64,000 nt of DNA from Chitinophaga eiseniae. Lineage in GTDB: Bacteria; Bacteroidota; Bacteroidia; Chitinophagales; Chitinophagaceae. The notes below the pieces were generated by a model. That model worked only from the letters and a program-made list of their open reading frames with translations. It was not told the origin of the DNA and searched no databases. Where the stretch lies: the NCBI RefSeq assembly GCF_012641265.1, contig NZ_JABAHZ010000002.1:806001-870000 (forward strand). Direction: 5' to 3'. Numbering within the stretch: the first letter of the stretch is position 1; each line of letters opens with the position of its first letter. A program made the position numbers and the translations under genes. Below, piece by piece: positions 57,900 through 64,000 of this stretch.

Positions 57900-59105
57900 A
57901 TGAAAGACCAATTTGTAGTACCGGCAAGATTAAAAAAAACCAGCTTCGTGTTAATGGGCGTGGGCTTGCTGACGTTATTGATCGGATTAGTTGCGTTTAG
58001 AGGCGAACACTCGACACGGTTTTGGGCCGGTCTGTTGCAAAACAGCAGCTTCTTTTTGCTGATTACATTGGCAAGCACCTTCTTTATCGCTGCTACCACC
58101 CTCGCACACGGTGGCTGGCAAATCGCGTTCCGCCGCGTTCCTGAAGCGATCTCAATGGCTGTGCCTGTTCTGGCTGCCATCTTATTTGTAGTAGTAATGA
58201 TCCTCGTGTTTGGCGGAAGAGATGATATCTATCACTGGGTTAATCCTCACCACGTTGCAGAAGATAAAATCCTCACCTGGAAATCTGCTTTCCTGAACAA
58301 AGGATTCTTTACCATCGCTACCATCATCACACTGGGCCTCTGGGTATTTTTTACCGTGAGACTCCGTAAAATGTCTATCGAAGAAGATGGATGGGATCTG
58401 CGCCCTGAAACCGGTCGTAAACTGCTCTGGAGAAATACCGTTGTTTGCGGCGGCTTCCTGGTAGTTTTCACCCTCAGCGTTGGCTCTACCACTCCATGGA
58501 TCTGGTTAATGAGTATCGATGCACACTGGTTCTCTACTATGTACAGCTGGTATACTTTCGCAAGTACCTGGGTTTCAGGTCTGGCACTGATCTCCCTGTT
58601 TGTAGTATACCTGAAAAAACATGGCTACCTGACCTTCGTAACAGAAGAACACCTGCACGACCTGGGTAAATTCATGTTTGCATTCAGCATCTTCTGGACT
58701 TACCTCTGGTTCTCCCAGTACATGCTGATCTGGTACGCTAACATGCCGGAAGAAACTGAATACTTCCAACCTCGCGTTTGGGGTCAGTGGAGACCAATTT
58801 TCTTCCTGAATCTCCTGATCAACTTTATTACACCGTTACTGTTCCTGATGAAAAGGGACACTAAACGTAACTATACTGCCGTTGTATTCATCGCTATCGT
58901 GATCATCTTCGGTCACTGGCTGGATTTCTGGCAAATGGTGTCCCCAGGTACCGTGAAAGACCTGGTATTCCCATGGTTTGAATTTGGACTCGGACTTGGT
59001 TTCGTTGGACTGATCATCTTCCTGGTTGCTAACCAACTTACGAAGGCTGCGCTGGTTCCGAAGAATCACCCTTACCTGAAGGAAAGTATCGTTCACCACA
59101 CCTGA
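57900..59105 (+). CDS. actF: ActF, second NrfD-like membrane subunit
   Basis: A 401-residue membrane protein, paralogue of ActC, with about ten helices (FVLMGVGLLTLLIGLVAF at the start; FMFAFSIFWTYLWFSQYMLI centrally). The block WFSQYMLIWYANMPEE is conserved in ActF. In the solved complexes ActF shares the membrane core with ActC, and is thought to take part in proton handling more than quinol oxidation. It lies 43 bases after actE. No actG gene follows, as in other Bacteroidota operons. Confidence 0.94.
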   Translation: MKDQFVVPARLKKTSFVLMGVGLLTLLIGLVAFRGEHSTRFWAGLLQNSSFFLLITLASTFFIAATTLAHGGWQIAFRRVPEAISMAVPVLAAILFVVVMILVFGGRDDIYHWVNPHHVAEDKILTWKSAFLNKGFFTIATIITLGLWVFFTVRLRKMSIEEDGWDLRPETGRKLLWRNTVVCGGFLVVFTLSVGSTTPWIWLMSIDAHWFSTMYSWYTFASTWVSGLALISLFVVYLKKHGYLTFVTEEHLHDLGKFMFAFSIFWTYLWFSQYMLIWYANMPEETEYFQPRVWGQWRPIFFLNLLINFITPLLFLMKRDTKRNYTAVVFIAIVIIFGHWLDFWQMVSPGTVKDLVFPWFEFGLGLGFVGLIIFLVANQLTKAALVPKNHPYLKESIVHHT

Positions 59106-59168
59106 TTAGGTGATAACGGAGATTAGGCAAAAGAAAAGCATTAGATAACTTAATTATTTCATATAGCA

Positions 59169-60212
59169 ATGTCAGGATTTTTAGCAGTCTTAGTTGTTGT
59201 TCTCATATTCATAGTCATCTTCCAGATTGCGAAGGCGAGCGAATATGTGTCCGTATTGAAGGGAGAAAAGAAAGCGCGTGAGCAAAGCAACCGTATAAAT
59301 GGTTTCCTGCTGATAGCATTCCTGGTGCTGGGGCTTATAGGCGTGTACTACTGTAACGATTTGCTGAAAGGCAAAATCCTGGGCGAATCTGCTTCAGTAC
59401 AAGGTGAAGGCGTTGATACCCTCATTTACGTAACACTGGCCATCACCGGTATCGTGTTCGTTATTACCCAGATCCTGTTGTTCTGGTTTGCATTTAAATA
59501 CCAGGAAAAAGAAGGTCGTAAAGCCTTCTATTTCCCACACAATAACAAACTGGAGGTTATCTGGACCGTTATCCCAGCCATCGCGCTGACCGTTCTGGTT
59601 GCTTTTGGTCTGAAACACTGGTTCCAACTGACTTCCGATGCTCCGAAAGATGCACAGGTAGTAGAAGTAACCGGTAAACAGTTTAACTGGATCTTTCGCT
59701 ACCCTGGTAAAGATGGTCAATTGGGTCGCCGCGACTTCAAAGACATCGATCCGGGTGCTGGTAATGAACTGGGTATGGATTGGAACGATCCGCTGAACAA
59801 GGACGACTTTATGCCTACCGAAGTTCACCTGGTAGTAGGCAAACCGGTTAAATTCATCATCGGTTCCCGTGATGTTATCCACGACGTAGGTTTACCCCAC
59901 TTCCGTATGAAAATGGATGCGGTACCTGGTATCCCTACTACCCTCTGGTTTACTCCTAAGTACACCACCAAACAAATGAAAGAAAAAACCGGTAACGCGG
60001 ATTTCACATATGAAATTTCATGTGATCAGATGTGCGGTAGCGGCCACTACTCTATGAGAGGTGTGATCGTAGTAGAAACTCAGGAAGAATTTGACGCCTG
60101 GGCAGCCAAACAAAAGTCAACATACAGTCTGACCCACGCTGATACAGCAGCTCCAGCCGGAGCCCCTAAGGCAGACAGCACACAAAAAGTAGTAGCTGCT
60201 GTTACTAAGTAA
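59169..60212 (+). CDS. cytochrome c oxidase subunit II (CuA)
   Basis: A 347-residue subunit with three hydrophobic segments: an extra N-terminal helix (LAVLVVVLIFIVIFQIA), then the two usual helices (~45-140) and the periplasmic cupredoxin domain. CuA ligands are visible: the first His in DVIHDVGLPHFRMKMDAVPG and the cluster CDQMCGSGHYSM (two Cys, His, Met). The residue between the cysteines that is glutamate in mitochondrial CuA (contributing a backbone ligand) is glutamine here. No heme c domain is attached, so the electron donor must be ActE, ActA or a separate cytochrome. The C-terminal tail is Ala/Pro/Lys-rich. Confidence 0.95.
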   Translation: MSGFLAVLVVVLIFIVIFQIAKASEYVSVLKGEKKAREQSNRINGFLLIAFLVLGLIGVYYCNDLLKGKILGESASVQGEGVDTLIYVTLAITGIVFVITQILLFWFAFKYQEKEGRKAFYFPHNNKLEVIWTVIPAIALTVLVAFGLKHWFQLTSDAPKDAQVVEVTGKQFNWIFRYPGKDGQLGRRDFKDIDPGAGNELGMDWNDPLNKDDFMPTEVHLVVGKPVKFIIGSRDVIHDVGLPHFRMKMDAVPGIPTTLWFTPKYTTKQMKEKTGNADFTYEISCDQMCGSGHYSMRGVIVVETQEEFDAWAAKQKSTYSLTHADTAAPAGAPKADSTQKVVAAVTK

Positions 60213-60323
60213 GCTTAATTTTGTGTAGAAGAATTTTTGACGGAGTACAATTAAAAACAATAAAGACAAACTGACAAACGACGATACTTCCCGGGCGTTA
60301 GTTTATAATAAATCGAACCGATT

Positions 60324-62135
60324 ATGAGTAACGAAGCAACATTGCACAGTCAACAGGAGGTAATGCACGGAGCGCATGATCATCATGATCATGAGCACCA
60401 CCATGAAGACAGTTTCATCTCGAAATATGTGTTCAGCATGGATCACAAAATGATTGCCAAACAATTCCTGATTACTGGTATCGTTTGGGCTATCATTGGT
60501 GCTTTCTTCTCTGTTCTGTTCCGTTTGCAACTTGGTTTTCCCGATGCAACTTTCCCATGGCTGGAAAGCATCCTGGGTCATTGGGCTAAAGGTGGCCGCA
60601 TTACAGCGGAAGCTTACTATGCACTGGTAACCATGCATGGTACCATCCTGGTATTCTTTGTATTAACTGCCGGTTTGAGCGGTACCTTCTCTAACCTGCT
60701 GATTCCTTTGCAGGTAGGTGCACGTGATATGGCCTCTCCTTTCATGAACTGCCTGAGCTATTGGTTCTTCTTCCTGGCCAGCCTGGTTATGATGGCATCC
60801 CTGTTCGTTCAAACAGGTCCTGCTTCCGGAGGTTGGACAATGTATCCGCCACTGAGTGCTTTGGGTGATGCTTCTATTGGTTCTAAAATAGGTGTGGATT
60901 TGTGGTTGACCAGTATGGCACTGTTTGTTGTTTCTCAGTTGCTCGGCGGTTTGAACTACATCTCTACTATCCTGAATATGCGTACCAAAGGTATGGCTAT
61001 GACTAAAATGCCATTAACCATCTGGTCATTCTTCTTTACTGCTATCCTGGGTGTACTGTCCTTCCCTGTATTGCTGTCAGGCTTTATCCTGCTGCTGATG
61101 GACCGTCACGCTGGTACCAGCTTCTACCTGTCCGATATCTTCATCGCCGGTAAAGCTTTAGCTAACGAAGGTGGTAGCGCTATTCTCTATCAACACTTAT
61201 TCTGGTTCTTAGGTCACCCTGAGGTATATATCATCATCCTCCCAGCCATGGGTATGGTATCTGAAGTATTGGCGGTTAGTTCCCGCAAACCTATCTTCGG
61301 TTACCTGGCGATGATCGGTTCCCTGTTCGCTATCTGTATCCTGGCCTTCCTGGTTTGGGCACACCACATGTTCGTAACGGGTCTGAATCCATTCCTGGGT
61401 GCATTCTTCGTACTCTTAACCTTATTGATCGCGGTACCGTCTGCTATCAAGGTATTTAACTGGATCACTACTATCTGGAAGGGTAATATCAACTTTACAC
61501 CTGCTTCCCTGTTCTCTATCGGTTTCGTGAGCACTTTCATCTCCGGTGGTTTAACAGGTATCTGGTTAGGTAACTCTTCTATCGATATCCACCTGCATGA
61601 TACCATGTTTGTGATCGCTCACTTCCATATTGTAATGGGTGTGTCTGCCTTCTTTGGTATGTTCGCGGGTATCTACCACTGGTTCCCTAAATTGTATGGC
61701 CGTTTCATGAACTCCACCATTGGTTATATCCACTTCTGGGTAACTATGGTAGGTGCTTACCTGATTTTCTGGCCAATGCACTATGAAGGTATGGCGGGTA
61801 TGCCAAGAAGATACTATGATGTATCTAACTGGGCTTCTTTCAAACAGTTCGGTGGTCTGAACGAATTCATTACCATCGTGGTAATCCTGGTATTTGCTGT
61901 ACAGCTGTTGTTCGTATTCAACTTCTTCTACAGCATCTTCAAGGGTAGAAAGATGACTACCAAGAACCCATGGCATGCAACTTCCCTGGAATGGACTACA
62001 CCAATCCATGCTGGTCACGGTAACTGGCCTGGTGAAATTCCTGAGGTATATCGTTGGGCTTATGACTATAGCAAGGATGGAAGAGATTTCATTCCGCAAA
62101 CTGAGCCTATCGGTCCTAACGAAGAAGTACACTAA
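60324..62135 (+). CDS. cytochrome c oxidase subunit I
   Basis: A 603-residue heme-copper oxidase core subunit with twelve transmembrane helices. It is of type A1: the motif FLGHPEVYIIILPAMGMVSE contains CuB His, the helix-VI glutamate and the cross-linked tyrosine. Other CuB histidines are in VWAHHMFVTG, and the heme ligands in TMHGTILVFF and HFHIVMG. The D-channel residues Asn and Asp are kept in NLLIPLQVGARDMASPFMN. The N-terminus before helix I is very His-rich (MHGAHDHHDHEHHHEDSF), unlike most subunits I. It reduces oxygen and pumps protons. Confidence 0.97.
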   Translation: MSNEATLHSQQEVMHGAHDHHDHEHHHEDSFISKYVFSMDHKMIAKQFLITGIVWAIIGAFFSVLFRLQLGFPDATFPWLESILGHWAKGGRITAEAYYALVTMHGTILVFFVLTAGLSGTFSNLLIPLQVGARDMASPFMNCLSYWFFFLASLVMMASLFVQTGPASGGWTMYPPLSALGDASIGSKIGVDLWLTSMALFVVSQLLGGLNYISTILNMRTKGMAMTKMPLTIWSFFFTAILGVLSFPVLLSGFILLLMDRHAGTSFYLSDIFIAGKALANEGGSAILYQHLFWFLGHPEVYIIILPAMGMVSEVLAVSSRKPIFGYLAMIGSLFAICILAFLVWAHHMFVTGLNPFLGAFFVLLTLLIAVPSAIKVFNWITTIWKGNINFTPASLFSIGFVSTFISGGLTGIWLGNSSIDIHLHDTMFVIAHFHIVMGVSAFFGMFAGIYHWFPKLYGRFMNSTIGYIHFWVTMVGAYLIFWPMHYEGMAGMPRRYYDVSNWASFKQFGGLNEFITIVVILVFAVQLLFVFNFFYSIFKGRKMTTKNPWHATSLEWTTPIHAGHGNWPGEIPEVYRWAYDYSKDGRDFIPQTEPIGPNEEVH

Positions 62136-62151
62136 TATAATTGTCAGAATT

Positions 62152-62188
62152 CCGGTAGGAAGGCGAAAAATCTTCCTCCCGGGATTTT
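62152..62188 (+). terminator. hairpin between subunit I and heme O synthase genes
   Basis: CCGGTAGGAAG (62152-62162) pairs with CTTCCTCCCGG (62172-62182), one mismatch, loop of nine bases, followed by GATTTTG. The weak tail suggests partial read-through, giving less assembly-factor mRNA than structural mRNA. Confidence 0.55.
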
Positions 62189-62249
62189 GTTCACAGTGAT
62201 GTTTGTAAATTTGCTCCGGACTTAAACCCGGAATGTGGCTAGAAAAAAA

Positions 62250-63149
62250 ATGTTGCAAGAAAACTCCATAAAATTGTCGTCATCGTATGCAGTAGCTAGC
62301 AAGGTGAAGGATTACTCTCAGCTGATGAAGTTTAATCTCACCTTTATGGTGGTATTTTCGTCGGTAGTGGGTTATCTGCTGGTGCCTGGCGTGGAGTTTA
62401 ACTTAGTCAAAGTTCTTTTATTATTCGCTGGTGGTTTGCTGGTTTCCGGATCAGCTAATACCATTAACCAGATATGGGAAAGGGAAACAGATAAACTGAT
62501 GGCCCGTACTGCTGTACGTCCACTGCCTTCCGGGCGGATGAACGTCAGCGAGGCGGTGATATTGGCTACTGTAACCGGGGTGGCTGGTATCTTCGTAATG
62601 GGATACTGCTTTAACCTCCTCTCTGCCCTGCTGAGCCTGGTTTCCCTGGTGATGTATGCTTTTTTATACACTCCCTGGAAGAAATGGAACTCACTGGCGG
62701 TATTGGTGGGCGCATTTCCCGGTGCCATGCCTTTATTAATTGGTTGGGCAGCAGGAGCTAATGACCTGAGTTTAGGTGGTTGGTCGTTATTTGCGATCCA
62801 GTTTTTATGGCAGTTCCCGCATTTTTGGGCTATCGCCTGGATTGCATACAAAGATTACGCGAGGGCAGGCTTTAAAATGTTGCCCGGTAGTGGCGAACCC
62901 AACAAGTACACTGCATTACAGGCAGCCATGTACACCTTGTTGCTGATTCCCGCCGGTGTAGCGCCTTACCTCCTGAAAATTACAGGCAGTATCTCTGCAA
63001 TAGTGGCTATTCTCGCTGGTGTGTTCTTCCTCTACAGAGCAATCAACCTGTACAGAAAGAATGATGTGCCGGCAGCACGCAAGCTGATGTTCGGATCTTA
63101 TATTTATCTGACTATTGTTCAGCTGGCGCAACTACTGGACAAAGCTTAA
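62250..63149 (+). CDS. ctaB: protoheme IX farnesyltransferase (heme O synthase)
   Basis: Predicted 299 residues from ATG 62250 (a GTG 15 bases upstream is in frame). A UbiA-family prenyltransferase with about nine helices; the first aspartate-rich motif is NTINQIWERETDKLMARTAV, followed by RPLPSGRM, and the second loop region is WIAYKDYARAGFKMLPG. It attaches a farnesyl group to heme b to give heme O, the precursor of heme A needed by the oxidase. It is placed between oxidase subunit genes, and its stop lies one base before the next ATG. Confidence 0.96.
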   Translation: MLQENSIKLSSSYAVASKVKDYSQLMKFNLTFMVVFSSVVGYLLVPGVEFNLVKVLLLFAGGLLVSGSANTINQIWERETDKLMARTAVRPLPSGRMNVSEAVILATVTGVAGIFVMGYCFNLLSALLSLVSLVMYAFLYTPWKKWNSLAVLVGAFPGAMPLLIGWAAGANDLSLGGWSLFAIQFLWQFPHFWAIAWIAYKDYARAGFKMLPGSGEPNKYTALQAAMYTLLLIPAGVAPYLLKITGSISAIVAILAGVFFLYRAINLYRKNDVPAARKLMFGSYIYLTIVQLAQLLDKA

Positions 63150-63150
63150 A

Positions 63151-63732
63151 ATGAAAAGAGGAGTGATGGATACTATGACATTAGAACAACGTAAGAAAAT
63201 ACATCCGCATAAATATTCCCTATGGATTGCTATGGGGAGCATCACTATGATGTTTATCGGGTTTACCAGCGCTTACATTGTTAAAAGATCCCAGGCAAAT
63301 TGGCTGGCATTTGAACTGCCACATATTTTCTGGATATCCACTGCAGTGATTTTAACAAGCAGTTTGACTATTCACCTGGCTTTGAAGCAATTCAGAGGCA
63401 GGAATATGCAACGCTATAAACAGTTAATTACGCTTACAGCTATACTGGGTGTGGTGTTTGCCGTTTGCCAATGGATAGGATTTTCTCAGTTGAAGGCAAT
63501 GGGACTTCCCCTCAACGGGCCTGTTTCTGCCTCATTTATTTATGTTATCGTAGGCGTGCATATGCTGCACGTACTGGGTGGTGTAATTGCACTGCTCATT
63601 ATGTTTGGCCGGGCTTATAGAACCCGCATACGTACCTACAGCGCAGTACCCATTGAAGTAGCCGCTACCTACTGGCATTTCGTGGATGTATTGTGGATTT
63701 ACCTGTTAATTTTTTTAAGTATCGCCAGATAA
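63151..63732 (+). CDS. cytochrome c oxidase subunit III-like protein (first copy)
   Basis: Predicted 193 residues from ATG 63151, directly after the heme O synthase stop. Five predicted helices of the short subunit III form: YSLWIAMGSITMMFIGFTSA, HIFWISTAVILTSSLTIHLA, and a final EVAATYWHFVDVLWIYLLIF, the subunit III signature with WHFVDVLW. Subunit III stabilises subunit I and its proton uptake. A second subunit III gene starts 27 bases later. Confidence 0.93.
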   Translation: MKRGVMDTMTLEQRKKIHPHKYSLWIAMGSITMMFIGFTSAYIVKRSQANWLAFELPHIFWISTAVILTSSLTIHLALKQFRGRNMQRYKQLITLTAILGVVFAVCQWIGFSQLKAMGLPLNGPVSASFIYVIVGVHMLHVLGGVIALLIMFGRAYRTRIRTYSAVPIEVAATYWHFVDVLWIYLLIFLSIAR

Positions 63733-63759
63733 ACTTTGTAAAATTTTATAAAACTAACA

Positions 63760-64000
63760 ATGGATACAGCAGTTACAGCGAAGAAAAAATGGTGGGCCGG
63801 AGGATATTCTCCCTTTAATGTGAGCTATGGCAAGTTGATGATGTGGTACTTCCTGATGTCAGATGCGTTCACATTCGGCGCATTATTGATAGCATATGGT
63901 ACCATCCGGTTTTCCAGCCCATCCTGGCCTGATCCGAATGAAGTGTTCAAATCATTTCCTGGCATGGGCCATGCCGAATTGCCGCTGATGTTTGTGAGCT
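63760..64000 (+). CDS. cytochrome c oxidase subunit III-like protein (second copy, 3' cut off)
   Basis: ATG 63760 opens a frame that runs to the window edge, 80 codons visible. It begins MDTAVTAKKKWWAGGYSPFN, then a first helix KLMMWYFLMSDAFTFGALLI typical of the N-terminal part of heme-copper oxidase subunit III, and a loop SSPSWPDPNEVF as seen in Bacteroidota homologues. Two adjacent subunit III genes are the norm in the phylum. The C-terminal part is outside the window. Confidence 0.88.
   Translation, partial: MDTAVTAKKKWWAGGYSPFNVSYGKLMMWYFLMSDAFTFGALLIAYGTIRFSSPSWPDPNEVFKSFPGMGHAELPLMFVS

Overview
The window reads as chromosomal DNA of a Bacteroidota member, most likely family Chitinophagaceae (Chitinophaga-like). 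The basis is: gliding-motility/type IX secretion (T9SS) C-terminal domains, PorP/SprF and PorE-like proteins, CHU_C-associated Ig-like repeats, a complete alternative complex III (ActABCDEF) followed by a caa3/aa3-type oxidase, a DUF5606 protein, TonB receptors with a carboxypeptidase-like N-domain, and several promoters of the Bacteroidota form TTG-N18..22-TAnnTTTG with little Shine-Dalgarno signal. No tRNA, rRNA, CRISPR array, transposase or prophage gene was seen. The species name is inference.

Layout. 1-7544 (minus): a tightly packed run reading STAND/NACHT NTPase, membrane transglutaminase-like protein, ClC-type anion protein with CBS domains, KefF-like oxidoreductase and KefC-like K+/H+ antiporter (cut by the window edge). 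7545-8145: AT-rich spacer with repeated TGAACAAAATGAAC-type sites. 8146-23105 (plus): surface-adhesin cassette, a 3911-residue repeat protein with a T9SS signal, then PorP/SprF and a PorE-like OmpA protein. 23204-25460: divergent MFS exporter and LysR regulator sharing a symmetrical operator region. 25571-35936: lipoprotein, MATE pump, PfkB kinase, S1/P1 nuclease, UvrB, Amt ammonium transporter with an outer-membrane porin, DUF2461 protein. 35950-36443: a small unit bounded by perfect 19-bp inverted repeats and two small genes. 36761-42287: aspartate-semialdehyde dehydrogenase, a lamin-tail secreted protein, DUF5606 protein, M3 peptidase. 42381-47954: a metal-homeostasis locus (Fur/Zur-family regulator and Sco1 on one strand; MerC-like protein, COG0523 GTPase and TonB receptor on the other) with a perfect 21-bp palindrome overlapping the promoter. 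47961-50090: outer-membrane protein, PurN, NlpE-like lipoprotein.

50553-64000 (plus): the aerobic respiratory operon, ActA-B-C-D-E-F, oxidase subunits II and I, heme O synthase, and two subunit-III-type genes (the last is cut off). These would form a quinol:oxygen electron chain: ActB/ActC/ActF oxidise menaquinol, the ActA and ActE c-hemes pass electrons to CuA of subunit II, and subunit I reduces oxygen. Sco1 at 42.8 kb is a plausible CuA assembly factor for it.

Most interesting to me: the NTPase/transglutaminase/ion-channel run with its repeated upstream sites; the Zur-like palindrome and metal operon; the adhesin with seven copies of an unnamed beta-rich module; the 238-bp inverted-repeat unit around a 60-residue membrane protein gene; a possible structured leader far upstream of actA; and heptamer repeats just before actC.
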